DNA of 32,796 nucleotides from Candidatus Kaiserbacteria bacterium. GTDB taxonomy: Bacteria > Patescibacteriota > Minisyncoccia > Phycocordibacterales > UBA2100. The translations under genes were made by a program, and so were the position numbers. A model generated the notes under the pieces. That model saw nothing but the letters and a program-made list of their open reading frames with translations. It ran no database searches and was not told the DNA's origin. Shown here in pieces: positions 1 to 9,774 of the stretch. Within the stretch, counting starts at the first letter, position 1. Every line of letters starts with the position of its first letter. The stretch spans positions 1 through 32,796 of the forward strand of contig JACRFJ010000019.1 in assembly GCA_016217935.1 (NCBI GenBank), in the 5' to 3' direction.

Positions 1-3000
1 ATCATCGAGCGTAAATGGCACGTACGGAGCCGGTGTTTCAGGTGGTGCAGGAGGTGCGATCGTGGGCGTTTCTGATCCTGGCGTTGCAACCGCAGGATTT
101 TCTACCGGAACGGTCGGGCCACTCGGCGTGTTCGCGATCTGCTCGGGACCGAAGGTTGTGTAACCAATCACGACTCCACTGAGACCAAGTATGAATCCGC
201 CAAGCGCATCTTTGAGATATGACTTTGGCCCGATAGATTCTGTAGGTCGTTCGCCCCCTGGCGGCGTGCCACCTCCGAAAATTCCGCGCGCACCGCCGCC
301 TGTATTGCCTCCGCCTCCTCCGCTGCCACTGCCTCCGCCAGCAAGTGGTCTTCGATCAGCAGGCCTCGTACCGCCTGATTCGGAGTACAAGTCAGCCACG
401 GTTGGTTCGGCAGATTTTTTGCCAAACATGCGCTCCCACGCTCGCTGCCAGAACGAGGGGACCGCGGCAATCGGTGCGGACGCGGGCGTTGGACTCTCTG
501 CCCCGACTGGAGGTGCGGTTTCAGATTCGTACAGATCAGCAACCGTGCGCTCTCTCGTCGGTGTCGGCTCCGCTGTATAGAGATCCGCGAGCGTGCGTTC
601 CGGCTCGGCGGGCACAGGTCTCGGCACGTACTCCATTTGTGCTTCCGTGAGCGTAATAATCTTCGTCGTATCGAGTGGATATACCGGCCAATTCATATCG
701 ACAAATTCTCCGCGCCCGGTCCAGCCTGCAGAATTGTAAACGGGTGTGAGAACCGGGGCTTCAACCGATGAAGGTGTTCCGCTCGGGATTTTTTGCATCG
801 CAACCCCATCGGATGTCACATACATCGTCGGCAGCGATTCCCCTGGACCTCGTGGCGAAGGTGCGCGTGCCGGAGGATTATGTGTCGCAAGAATGAGTGC
901 GCGATCGGGCGGCAGCGGTGTTATCGGCTGATACGTGGGCTCTGGCGCGGACGGAATTCGTGAAGTAATTGCATTCCACACGTTCTTGGGAACTTCCGCA
1001 AGTGTCTTCCCAATATTTTGCAGCCATGCGAGCTGTTCTTGTACTTCTGCTCCTTGCGCTGGAACTTCTATCAACGGTGTGGGAGGTACTGGTGGGATTT
1101 CTGATGCCGGAGTTGTTTCAGATGGATTGGTTGGCGTTTCCTCGCGCGGAGTTCCTGGCCGTATGGCGACCGGTACAATCGGTGGAACAGGATTTGGTGT
1201 TGGAGATATCGGCGCTTGCCGTGCAAGCTCGACACCGTGCGTGATCGAGGCCGCATACTCTTTTACACCCTGCCACGCATGCGCAATCCCCTCTCCAATT
1301 CTCTTCCAATTGGATAGGTCTTGCGCAGCGATCGCGTCGCGAATATCGCGCGTTAGCTGCTTGCCAGTGACTTCGACTGCATCTGGTGTAGGAATTCTTT
1401 CCGTGATTTCTGTCGTTCTTGAATTCTGTATATCCGGAAGCGGCCCACGCTCAATGGCAGCAGAGGGATTCGGCTGCTCTATATCCGATCCTCGATTCAC
1501 CGCAATCACTGGACTTCGCTGCTCAAAGAGAATCTGGAACGGTCTGTAATCGACGGTGAGCGTACCGCGTGCTCTCGAAAGAGCGCCTCGCAATTCCGCT
1601 ACCCGAGTAGTACGTTCTATACTTTCCGCCACTTCTTGCTGTGTCCGCGGTCCAAAGATTGGATAGGTGAGAGATTCCTGGGCAAGTTTCGTTTCCGCAT
1701 CTTTAAATAATTGCGCAAGATCTTCCTGCGTCTTCGGTCCATAGAGTCGATAGTCGAGCTCACGAGATGCGAGAGACTGCTCTAAAATGTTTGAAACCTG
1801 TTCTCCGTTCTTTGGTCCGAGCACTTTATAGTCGAGTGATTCTTGCGCAAGTTTTGTCTCGATCTTGCGATTCATAATTTCCACGTCTGCCTGACTTCTC
1901 GGTCCATACGTTCGATAATCCAACTCCTCCATTGCAAGTCTGAGTTCTTGTCTCAGAGTTTCTTCTGCCGCACGCTGCACCTCTTGAGTCAACTGCTCTC
2001 CTGATGGGAGTTCCGCTGTAGGCAGCCGTATGTCCACGTGCGTCGGACCGGTTGGTTGTGGGATCGCAGAGGCCGTGGACGCAAGAGGTGCTGAGGGTTG
2101 CGCAAGCGCTGGGCCAGCTGCTGGATTATCCCAGAGCGCCACAATCGCGCTTCGTAACTCTAGACTCAAATCTATTGGTTTACCTGCGGTGAGCGCTGGT
2201 GTGAGCTCTGCAATACGCGCAGGGACTGCAATTGGCCCAGCCGTCCACACAGGCGGAATATTGCTGTTGAGTATTGTTTGCATCCAGGCAGTACCGCGGG
2301 GAATGTTGGTGCCGTAGCCTCTCATTTGTTTCATCCTTACGAGCGCCTGCCGGAGTGTCGTCGCGCCGCAGATCTTGTTGTTGCACAGCGCGCGCAGCAC
2401 CGCGCGACCGAGCGGCTGGTCGAGATTAAGACCGTTCACGTTGAGCGATGGCGCAAGCTGTCCAGAAACCTGGATCAGGTATCCCTGTGTTCGAGGATCG
2501 CCAGGAGCAACCGCCTGAATGTTGCGAATCGGATAGAAGGTCTTCCCCCATTCAGGCGGGCCCATTTCCATATGCCGTGCGGCAAAGAGCCATGCGCCGT
2601 CGACTGGGTTGAATCGCGGATCCGCTGCTTTTGGATTTCGATCAATCCATGCACGTGTTCGCACGAGGACCTGATCGATCTTTTGCCGCTCGATTGGGGT
2701 GACCGCCGTCGAATTGCGAACTTTGATGAGATTATTGTATGCGGTCTCGGTCGTCAGACGACTGAGCTGCCCGAGTCCCTGGTACCTCGATCCCCTATGC
2801 GGCGTTGTGGGATTGCAGTGCGACTCCTGTACGCACGAAGCAGCTATCGCCTGTGCATAGGTAGTCCCATCGCATCCATATGCTTTGCAAACTACGACTG
2901 CGGCATGTGCGAGTTCCACTCCGACCCGGACATCGAGATCAAATGCGATATTGCGTTGCGGCACGATCCGTCGTGCTGCATTTGCGGGATTGAGCACAGC

Positions 3001-6000
3001 GTCAGCGAGGATTCCAGTCCCAATCGTTGCTGGCACGGTCATGGGACTGGTAAGCAGTGGGATACTCGCTGCAATAGCGCGGACGGAGTTCAGAATTGGA
3101 GATACCTGCTGCACTGGCGTCGGCGCAAGTGGAGTCTCGACCGGAATTGCTGCAGCAATTTTTAACTGTGACTCATTGAATGCTTTTGTCGTCTCCTGTT
3201 TGCCGCGCTCAAATAATTGGTCAATGTAACTCTTATCGACATATTCGGTCACGTCACCAAGATTCAGCTTATGAGTGTTGTAGTTGTAGAGTACGTCCGA
3301 GAGTACCGAGTCGCTGTTCTTGCCTGTGCCAAGTGCTTGCACACCGGTTCGTGCATGGAGATCTTCAGCAAGCTTGAACGCTTCAAGATTCGCCAAACGT
3401 TCGGAGCGCTCCGTCTCGTCGACGTAGGTCTTCTCAAGAGTTCGCATTCGCTGTTCCTGAACCGTAGTTAACCCTTGCGGGCTTTTCTTGATTTCCTCGA
3501 GCACTCCGATTTGCTTGACAGTAGAAATTAGCACGTCGCTGCGATTTCTGGCGTGCCCTATCTCGTGGAGGACATCCCGCAAAAATAGCGGTTCGTGTGG
3601 TGACGTCGCAATCATGACACACTGATTCTCCCAGTCGCATGCGTTTTCGCGATCTCTAACAAATGTGTATCCCTTCGGCAAGAATTCCGTGATGTCCGTG
3701 TCTCCTACGTACACTTTCACAGATTCGTCGGGCTTTATCGCCATAACGATTTCCGGTGCTACCTGCGCTGGGGTTCCCGGAGTAGCCAGCGCAACAGGAT
3801 CCCACCATCTCGCAGGAGCAGAAACGACTATATCGTCCGGCGTTATCGCACGCGTGAGCGATGGTGCAGGTCTTGTCGGGACCGAAGATGGTGCTGGGAT
3901 TGAAAGCTCAGGTGTGGGCGCGAGAGCCACTTTTGCAAAACGCGTCTGCGGCTCTTCTTTCAGGACTGCTTTTGCCTCAGCGATTGTATCTTCGGTCGGA
4001 GCGAGGGATTGCGGTACCGCATACGGAGCAGCGCCAGGTACTTGAACAGGAAGAGGATATGCGACCGGATCTTTGGTGTCCGCTCGCACAATTACCCCAT
4101 CTGTCGGTCGCTGCGTAAGTCCGGCTTCAGCAAGACCCTTGAATGCTTCAGAGACTCGCTCTGCATTTTTTGTTTCTCGATACGCGGCGAGGTCTGGGTC
4201 GACTGTAGGAGCTGTTGGCTGCGAGAAATTCGCAAGCGCCGTATTAAAATTGCTAATCGCGAGCGCCTCAGTTGGAGAGAGAGGGTCAGGCGAGACAGTT
4301 TCTTTTGGACCGAACAAAAAATCACGAATGTTCTGGAACAAACCACTTTCTCGTGCAAGGCTAGCGGCAGGCACCGAAGGAGTCTCTCCGATCGGTGGAG
4401 TTGCATCGACCGGTCGGAGAGCCGGTACATCCCCAACGGGTGCGGGCTTCATTTCGAAGAGCGGAATCTGGAGCTCCGGTTCTCGTAGCGCAATGCGCGG
4501 ACTTTCCGGCGTGGGTGCGGGTTCTGCAGAACGAACTGGTTGCGCCGCCGGTGTTTCTGAAATTGGAGACGCGGTATGTTCAATCGGTGCAATAGGTTCG
4601 ACCGGGCGAGCAGCTGGGCTCTCAGGAACAATGGGTGGACTTTCAACGACCTTGACACCTGCGCGCTCGGCGATCGTTTCTGGGGCAGGAATCCCGAGTC
4701 GCTCCTGTGCCCATGTGGGTAGTTGTGTTTCTGGGATACCTGCTGTTCTATACGTTTCTCTCAAACCCTGCGCCACCTGAGTTTCGGCATCAGTAATAAC
4801 GCTTCGCCCTGCGGTAACCGCTGCATCATACGGAATAAGTGCGCGCGACACAGGAATCGGCTCAACTGATGCAAGCGGAACTTCGGTGCTCAGCGGCCCT
4901 GGCAGATTACCAGTTACTTTGATCGCGGCTCCCGCTTCCGGAGCTCCGGCGAGACCGTATACACCGGGTCGAATTTGTGTAAATTCGAGATCGGTGGCAC
5001 GCGTGCCAAAATCGGACGCGATCCTCCCTTCGATTCCCGTAAGTGCCTCACCGGCGATGCCTCGAAGCCCCATAAAAGGTTGTGCAATTATTGTTGCGTT
5101 CAGCGCTGTGAATGCCACATCGTTTCCGTAATCAAAAAAGCGCTGAGTCGGTGAATCTGAGATGCGTGCAAGCTGCACCGAGGGCGGGGGTTCTCCAAGT
5201 ACTCCGAGAGCGGGGTTTACTACAGCCGAGCCAACATAGGCGCCGATCTTCGAGAGTACGCCATATTCCGAGAGCGGAGCATTCTGAACCTTGTGCAGGT
5301 ATTCCGCAAACTCATGTGCTGGAGCGAATATACCTGTATTGCCCGCGATGGAATCAAGCGTGTTCTCCACGCGCGGTTCCATGCGCTTGAGTCCAAGTAA
5401 TTGATCGATTGTATCGTTGCCACGATTAATCGGGTCAATATAGGCTTCGTGATTCCAATTGTAAAAACTGTCTCCCAAGAACCGACTGAACTTACTGTCA
5501 ACGCTTTCATTGTTCTCGTACCGAGCGAGACGCGTTTGCTCATCGGTGAGTTTCAATACTTCTTGAATGAGCGCTGTCTTTGTCGGGTCTCCCCCGTGAA
5601 TCATTGTGTCGGCAAATGTGTCTCCGCGAACGTCGGTGAGCATGAAGCTGATCAATTTTTCGTTCGTGGTGATCTTTTTTTCCAACTCTTCATTTTCTCG
5701 CCTGAGAAACTCGTTACGCTGACCTTCTTCAGGCGTATACCCTTTGAAGGTTTCTCTGTTTGCGTCAAATCGTGCTTTAACATCGGCCGCAATCTTATCG
5801 ATCTCCTGCTGATTGTTGTAAAGTCTCTCTTGTGCATCTAGTTTTGAATTTTGAAACGCATCGAACATTTTTGTCGATCCGGGAAGCTCACTGTATTGGG
5901 TTACCAGTTTGTTGAATTCGCCGACGTCATCTTTCAATTGTGATCGCAAGAGATCGTTTGAAATAGTCTCTGTTTTTAGGGCGTTATACGCATTGAGCGA

Positions 6001-7167
6001 ATTATTCGTCAACTGTCGGTATGCGTTTACATCCTCTTGTTTCCCAAAGGTAAGCTTTCCATCCGTATCAACGGCAACGATGTTTCTATCGCGAAACTGA
6101 ATTCGCCCTGCTTCAATACGCTCTGCTTCTTTCGCGAGTCTCTCTAATTCGGTATTGGACTTTTGGATACGTTCGATCACGGGATCTATCTGATTATTCT
6201 TGATTTCCTCCATCTCTTTCCGCAATGTATCCGCGGATGGTCCTTGAAGATCCGCACGTGGGATTTCGTTGCGCGGCACTGGCTTGTCCTCGGATGGCGG
6301 GGCTGGAGGAGGATTTTGTGGAGCCTCGGGATTCGTGGGCGCCGGCGGGATTGATGGAGGACGTGTAAAGTAATCGACAAGTGCTGATTTGATGTTTCCG
6401 GTAAATTCTTTTACGTTCCCCAACCAACTGTTTTCTTTTGGCACAAAACTCCCACCCACTGGTGTCTCAGCACCCCCGATGGGATTGTTCGTAAATGTGC
6501 TGCCAGAAATTGGGGTTGTTTGTGTAGAAACTGGTTTTGTTTCTCCAAGTGCATCGGGGACTTGCGAAGGTGGGGTGAGCTGCGACGGAGTGCTTCCGTT
6601 TGGGAATGAGATGAGGTCGCGGAAGGTTTGGCTGACATCTTTTTTCAATTCCTGGAAAAAACCTGGTTGTGGTGAATCTTTTATGGTCTGTTCGAAATTC
6701 GTTGCCGAAGGAGGCGTTGGTTTCTGCTCGGCAATTGGAGTGGGGTTGAAAAGCGCCTGATCCCACATCGAGGTCTGCGGTGTCGGCTGTGTCGTGGGGC
6801 TCGTGGTCTGAGGAATGATTGGGCACGGCCCGCCCACACAGTTTTGCTTTTGCTCAGTCGTCGCTTGCTTGGGTGTTTCGCCCTCTGCAGTTTGCGTCGC
6901 CATGCACTGCAAAGGCTTTACACACGTCCCTTTGACTGTTTTTCCATTCGATATTTCATCGCAGACGCATCCTTTACCTCCGATCTTGCCTGTCTCTTTG
7001 CCACTTGCATCCTTCTCTTTCTCACCGCACTTCACCGTATAGACCCACGCGGCCCGACAATCGGAATTGTATGTAATCGTTTGCGCTCTGAGGAGCGCAG
7101 GTACCAGAATGAGGGAAAAACAAATCGCTCCAACGAGAAAAAGAGGCGCGGTGTAGGCGCGATTCAT
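1..7167 (-). CDS. Giant secreted/surface multidomain protein, C-terminus beyond window edge (at least 2389 aa)
   Basis: Reading the minus strand from ATG at 7167-7165 (preceded by in-frame TGA) I found no stop in this frame to position 1. N-terminus MNRAYTAPLFLVGAICFSLILVPALLRAQTITYNSDC looks like a Sec signal peptide. HEIGH (codon top 3567) and ESHCN (codon top 2826) are in the same frame as the ATG. Absent from the ORF track because no stop lies inside the window. Confidence 0.9.
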   Translation of the reverse strand, partial: MNRAYTAPLFLVGAICFSLILVPALLRAQTITYNSDCRAAWVYTVKCGEKEKDASGKETGKIGGKGCVCDEISNGKTVKGTCVKPLQCMATQTAEGETPKQATTEQKQNCVGGPCPIIPQTTSPTTQPTPQTSMWDQALFNPTPIAEQKPTPPSATNFEQTIKDSPQPGFFQELKKDVSQTFRDLISFPNGSTPSQLTPPSQVPDALGETKPVSTQTTPISGSTFTNNPIGGAETPVGGSFVPKENSWLGNVKEFTGNIKSALVDYFTRPPSIPPAPTNPEAPQNPPPAPPSEDKPVPRNEIPRADLQGPSADTLRKEMEEIKNNQIDPVIERIQKSNTELERLAKEAERIEAGRIQFRDRNIVAVDTDGKLTFGKQEDVNAYRQLTNNSLNAYNALKTETISNDLLRSQLKDDVGEFNKLVTQYSELPGSTKMFDAFQNSKLDAQERLYNNQQEIDKIAADVKARFDANRETFKGYTPEEGQRNEFLRRENEELEKKITTNEKLISFMLTDVRGDTFADTMIHGGDPTKTALIQEVLKLTDEQTRLARYENNESVDSKFSRFLGDSFYNWNHEAYIDPINRGNDTIDQLLGLKRMEPRVENTLDSIAGNTGIFAPAHEFAEYLHKVQNAPLSEYGVLSKIGAYVGSAVVNPALGVLGEPPPSVQLARISDSPTQRFFDYGNDVAFTALNATIIAQPFMGLRGIAGEALTGIEGRIASDFGTRATDLEFTQIRPGVYGLAGAPEAGAAIKVTGNLPGPLSTEVPLASVEPIPVSRALIPYDAAVTAGRSVITDAETQVAQGLRETYRTAGIPETQLPTWAQERLGIPAPETIAERAGVKVVESPPIVPESPAARPVEPIAPIEHTASPISETPAAQPVRSAEPAPTPESPRIALREPELQIPLFEMKPAPVGDVPALRPVDATPPIGETPSVPAASLARESGLFQNIRDFLFGPKETVSPDPLSPTEALAISNFNTALANFSQPTAPTVDPDLAAYRETKNAERVSEAFKGLAEAGLTQRPTDGVIVRADTKDPVAYPLPVQVPGAAPYAVPQSLAPTEDTIAEAKAVLKEEPQTRFAKVALAPTPELSIPAPSSVPTRPAPSLTRAITPDDIVVSAPARWWDPVALATPGTPAQVAPEIVMAIKPDESVKVYVGDTDITEFLPKGYTFVRDRENACDWENQCVMIATSPHEPLFLRDVLHEIGHARNRSDVLISTVKQIGVLEEIKKSPQGLTTVQEQRMRTLEKTYVDETERSERLANLEAFKLAEDLHARTGVQALGTGKNSDSVLSDVLYNYNTHKLNLGDVTEYVDKSYIDQLFERGKQETTKAFNESQLKIAAAIPVETPLAPTPVQQVSPILNSVRAIAASIPLLTSPMTVPATIGTGILADAVLNPANAARRIVPQRNIAFDLDVRVGVELAHAAVVVCKAYGCDGTTYAQAIAASCVQESHCNPTTPHRGSRYQGLGQLSRLTTETAYNNLIKVRNSTAVTPIERQKIDQVLVRTRAWIDRNPKAADPRFNPVDGAWLFAARHMEMGPPEWGKTFYPIRNIQAVAPGDPRTQGYLIQVSGQLAPSLNVNGLNLDQPLGRAVLRALCNNKICGATTLRQALVRMKQMRGYGTNIPRGTAWMQTILNSNIPPVWTAGPIAVPARIAELTPALTAGKPIDLSLELRSAIVALWDNPAAGPALAQPSAPLASTASAIPQPTGPTHVDIRLPTAELPSGEQLTQEVQRAAEETLRQELRLAMEELDYRTYGPRSQADVEIMNRKIETKLAQESLDYKVLGPKNGEQVSNILEQSLASRELDYRLYGPKTQEDLAQLFKDAETKLAQESLTYPIFGPRTQQEVAESIERTTRVAELRGALSRARGTLTVDYRPFQILFEQRSPVIAVNRGSDIEQPNPSAAIERGPLPDIQNSRTTEITERIPTPDAVEVTGKQLTRDIRDAIAAQDLSNWKRIGEGIAHAWQGVKEYAASITHGVELARQAPISPTPNPVPPIVPVAIRPGTPREETPTNPSETTPASEIPPVPPTPLIEVPAQGAEVQEQLAWLQNIGKTLAEVPKNVWNAITSRIPSAPEPTYQPITPLPPDRALILATHNPPARAPSPRGPGESLPTMYVTSDGVAMQKIPSGTPSSVEAPVLTPVYNSAGWTGRGEFVDMNWPVYPLDTTKIITLTEAQMEYVPRPVPAEPERTLADLYTAEPTPTRERTVADLYESETAPPVGAESPTPASAPIAAVPSFWQRAWERMFGKKSAEPTVADLYSESGGTRPADRRPLAGGGSGSGGGGGNTGGGARGIFGGGTPPGGERPTESIGPKSYLKDALGGFILGLSGVVIGYTTFGPEQIANTPSGPTVPVENPAVATPGSETPTIAPPAPPETPAPYVPFTLDD
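380..597 (-). repeat. Three [LV]ADLY short linear motifs in the giant protein
   Basis: RTLADLYTAE, RTVADLYESE and PTVADLYSES at roughly 568-597, 519-547 and 380-402, upstream of a Gly-rich tract. Confidence 0.7.
1630..1923 (-). repeat. Four in-frame protein repeats LxYxxxGP[RK]xxxx[VL], about 26-29 aa period
   Basis: LDYRTYGPRSQADV (1882-1923), LDYKVLGPKNGEQV (1795-1836), LDYRLYGPKTQEDL (~1717-1759), LTYPIFGPRTQQEV (1630-1671), with linkers ETKLAQES in two copies. Confidence 0.8.
2569..2886 (-). other. Lysozyme/lytic-transglycosylase (SLT)-like segment inside the giant protein
   Basis: Translation YGCDGTTYAQAIAASCVQESHCNPTTPHRGSRYQGLGQLS...NPVDGAWLFAARHM resembles the catalytic-Glu 'ES..N' and 'GL.Q' motifs of the SLT/lysozyme superfamily. 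Confidence 0.55.
3328..3600 (-). other. HExxH metallopeptidase-like segment inside the giant protein
   Basis: Translation PHEPLFLRDVLHEIGHARNRSD...DETERSERLANLEAFKLAEDLH; HEIGH at 3553-3567 followed by an acidic helix that could supply a third zinc ligand. Confidence 0.6.
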
Positions 7168-7267
7168 CGCTCAATTGTAACAGCGGGCCGCCCCCTTAAA
7201 TGCTGTATGTGTGGACTCCCTAGCCCGTAGCGAGGCAGCAGAGAATTTTGAGGGCTTTCGAGCGCCA

Positions 7268-8917
7268 CTAGTAATCCTCCCCCATTCCCCCCGGCATACC
7301 TCCTGCCGCCGGTTTCTTTTCTTCAGGGATATCTGCAATCGCGGCTTCGGTCGTGAGCAAGACTGCGGCGGCAGACGCTGCATTCTCTACTCCTGATCGT
7401 GTGACTTTCACCGGATCGATGATCCCCGCTTCGTACATGTCAACAATATGCTCCGCATCACCTTCGTGCGCGGCATTGAATCCGAACGCTCCGCCCTTTT
7501 TTACAACATCTTGCAGAATCACCGCACCATCTTCGCGTCCGGCGTTCTTTGCAATCTGGAGGAGTGGTGCGTTCAGCGCACTGAGGAGTATGCGGTAGCC
7601 AATCGTGTATTCATCGTGCGCATCGCCTTTCACTTTCTTCGCGAGTGCGTGTGAGACTTTGGCAAGCGCGGCACCTCCGCCCGGGACGATACCCTCGGCG
7701 ATCGCAGCTTTCGTCGCGTGAACGGCGTCCTCGATTTTGTCTTTGAGGTATTTCATTTCCGTTTCGGTCGCAGCGCCCACTTTGATGACCGCGACTCCAC
7801 CCGTCAGCTTCGCGATGCGTTCATCGAGTTTCTCTTTGTCGAATTTTGAATCAGTGTTTGCGGATTGGGTGCGCAGACTCGCAACCCGCGCTTCGATATC
7901 AGCTTTCTTGCCTTTTCCCCCGACGATAACCGTCGAATCTTTCGTGGCAACGACACGTTGCGCGCGTCCGAGCATATTAATCTCGGCGGTCTCAAGTTTG
8001 AGTCCCACATCTTCCGAGATCACTTGCCCTCCTGTCATGATCGCGATATCAGCGAGAATTTCTTTTTTGCGATCGCCATATCCCGGTGCTTTCACCGCGA
8101 GCACGTTGAATGATCCGCGCAACTTATTGACGATGAATGTCGCGAGCGCTTCGCCGTCGACATCGTCTGCGATAATGACGAGATCTTTCTTGCCTGCCTG
8201 CGCAACTTTTTCAAGAAGCGGCAGAATATCTTTGATCGTTGAGATCTTTTTATCGGTGATGAGGATCGGCGCGTCTTTCATCTCAGCCTCCATGCGCTCC
8301 GCATTCGTAATGAGATACGCGGAAACGTATCCTTTGTCGAATTCCATTCCCTCGACAAAATCGCTCTCGATCCCGATTGACTGTGACTCTTCGACAGTAA
8401 CGACGCCGTCCTTACCGACCTTCTCGACAATATCCGCGATCGTTTTCCCAAGCTCTTCGCTTTCAGCTGAAATCATCGCGACTTGTCGTGTGTCAATCTT
8501 CCCTTTGATTGGCTTTGCCATCTTCCGCAATTCCGCGACCGCATCGCGTGCCGCAGCTTCGATACCGCGGCGCACCATCATCGCGTTTGCTCCCATTGCG
8601 GTGCGTTTCAAACCTTCGTGCACGATTGCTTCGGTGAGTACTACTGCGGTCGTCGTACCGTCGCCCGCCTTATCATTGGTTTTGTTGGCGACTTCTTTCA
8701 CGATCGACGCACCCATGTCTTCAAATTTGTCGGCGAGCGTGATTTCTTTCGCAATCGAGACCCCGTCGTTGGTAATCGTCGGACCTCCCCAAGATTTGCT
8801 GATAGCGACGTTGCGGCCCTTGGGACCAAGCGTGACTTTAACTGCGCACGCAACGATATCAACACCGCGCTTGAGCGCAGAGCGCACCTGTTCGTCAAAA
8901 AGTACTTGTTTTGCCAT
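7268..8917 (-). CDS. groEL: 60 kDa chaperonin GroEL
   Basis: [59 protein letters not shown]...; C-terminal [11 protein letters not shown]. Confidence 0.98.
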   Translation of the reverse strand: MAKQVLFDEQVRSALKRGVDIVACAVKVTLGPKGRNVAISKSWGGPTITNDGVSIAKEITLADKFEDMGASIVKEVANKTNDKAGDGTTTAVVLTEAIVHEGLKRTAMGANAMMVRRGIEAAARDAVAELRKMAKPIKGKIDTRQVAMISAESEELGKTIADIVEKVGKDGVVTVEESQSIGIESDFVEGMEFDKGYVSAYLITNAERMEAEMKDAPILITDKKISTIKDILPLLEKVAQAGKKDLVIIADDVDGEALATFIVNKLRGSFNVLAVKAPGYGDRKKEILADIAIMTGGQVISEDVGLKLETAEINMLGRAQRVVATKDSTVIVGGKGKKADIEARVASLRTQSANTDSKFDKEKLDERIAKLTGGVAVIKVGAATETEMKYLKDKIEDAVHATKAAIAEGIVPGGGAALAKVSHALAKKVKGDAHDEYTIGYRILLSALNAPLLQIAKNAGREDGAVILQDVVKKGGAFGFNAAHEGDAEHIVDMYEAGIIDPVKVTRSGVENAASAAAVLLTTEAAIADIPEEKKPAAGGMPGGMGEDY

Positions 8918-8956
8918 AGTTAGGTATGAATGTCAAAAGGACATCGTAAGTCCTTT

Positions 8957-9286
8957 TTATCTAATAATTGCTAATATATCCGACTCTTTGACCAAGAAAT
9001 ACTCCTCGCCGTCTTCTCCCATGTTCACTTCATTGTCCCAGCCGGCATTAAAGACGACTTTTGCTCCCACCCCGATAGCCATGGGAATGATCTTGCCATC
9101 ATCGTTGATACGCCCCGGGCCGACCGCAATGACGATACCAATTTTTGATTTCTCTTTTGCCGCGGTGTCAGGAATGATGATCCCTGCGGGAGATTTTTTG
9201 TCCGGTGCGTCTTCGCGTTTTACCAATACCCTGTCGGCCACTGGCTGAAGATTCATTTTCTTCGTTTTCTTTGCGTCTTTCGCCAT
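8957..9286 (-). CDS. groES: 10 kDa co-chaperonin GroES
   Basis: NLQPVADRVLVKREDAPDKKSPAGIIIPDTAAKEKSKIGIVIAVGPG...; directly upstream of groEL. Confidence 0.96.
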   Translation of the reverse strand: MAKDAKKTKKMNLQPVADRVLVKREDAPDKKSPAGIIIPDTAAKEKSKIGIVIAVGPGRINDDGKIIPMAIGVGAKVVFNAGWDNEVNMGEDGEEYFLVKESDILAIIR

Positions 9287-9327
9287 AACTAAAATTTACT
9301 CTTATAAAAATGTTTGGGTTGAGGCTC

Positions 9328-9339
9328 GCACGATCGTGC
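9328..9339. promoter_or_regulatory. Perfect 12-bp palindrome gcacgatcgtgc upstream of groES
   Basis: gcacgatcgtgc in the divergent intergenic region between groES (-) and the 9443 ORF (+). Confidence 0.3.
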
Positions 9340-9442
9340 AAACCGTCGGGCACAATATACATGAATATGAACTGTCGCGGCAACTTGACGAATGCTGGAT
9401 TTTGTTTGATTCTTAAATGCGGTTCCCATCGAGGGAAGGACA

Positions 9443-9670
9443 ATGCGATTCACACTCGTAACGTTCGTGTTTTTTGTTGTCATCTGCCTTTTCAGCTTTA
9501 CTGGGCTGATCGCGTACAGCATGGTTATGTACGGCATGCCCTACGATGATGCCCACCGAATCACCAGTCAGGTGCTACTCGCGGCAAGCTTCGCGAAGAA
9601 AGCGCTGTTGATGTTCGTACTCGGTGGACTCGCGTACGGCTGTACGTGGTGGACGTATAGACACTCATAG
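9443..9670 (+). CDS. Small two-TM membrane protein
   Basis: 75 aa with two hydrophobic helices; GGAAGG ribosome-binding-like site upstream; followed by an intrinsic terminator. Confidence 0.65.
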   Translation: MRFTLVTFVFFVVICLFSFTGLIAYSMVMYGMPYDDAHRITSQVLLAASFAKKALLMFVLGGLAYGCTWWTYRHS

Positions 9671-9680
9671 CCGTTTGAAG

Positions 9681-9710
9681 ACGGGCCGAATTTTCGGCCC
9701 GTACATTTTT
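9681..9710 (+). terminator. Rho-independent terminator
   Basis: acgggccgaa-tt-ttcggcccgt followed by acattttt. Confidence 0.85.
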
Positions 9711-9774
9711 CAAAACTGAACGATTTTACTACGCTCTTTGCAATATTACGTACGGTCTGGTAAGCTTCCCGGAC

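Noticed and set aside
191-6760. Many plus-strand and off-frame minus ORFs in the first 7 kb (e.g. 935..1549, 2278..3165, 4073..4780)
   Set aside because: Low-complexity translations lying opposite or out of frame with the continuous giant minus-strand frame; no family resemblance.
7737-9248. 503-aa plus-strand ORF
   Set aside because: Antisense shadow of groEL/groES; Ser/Ala-rich translation without domain features.
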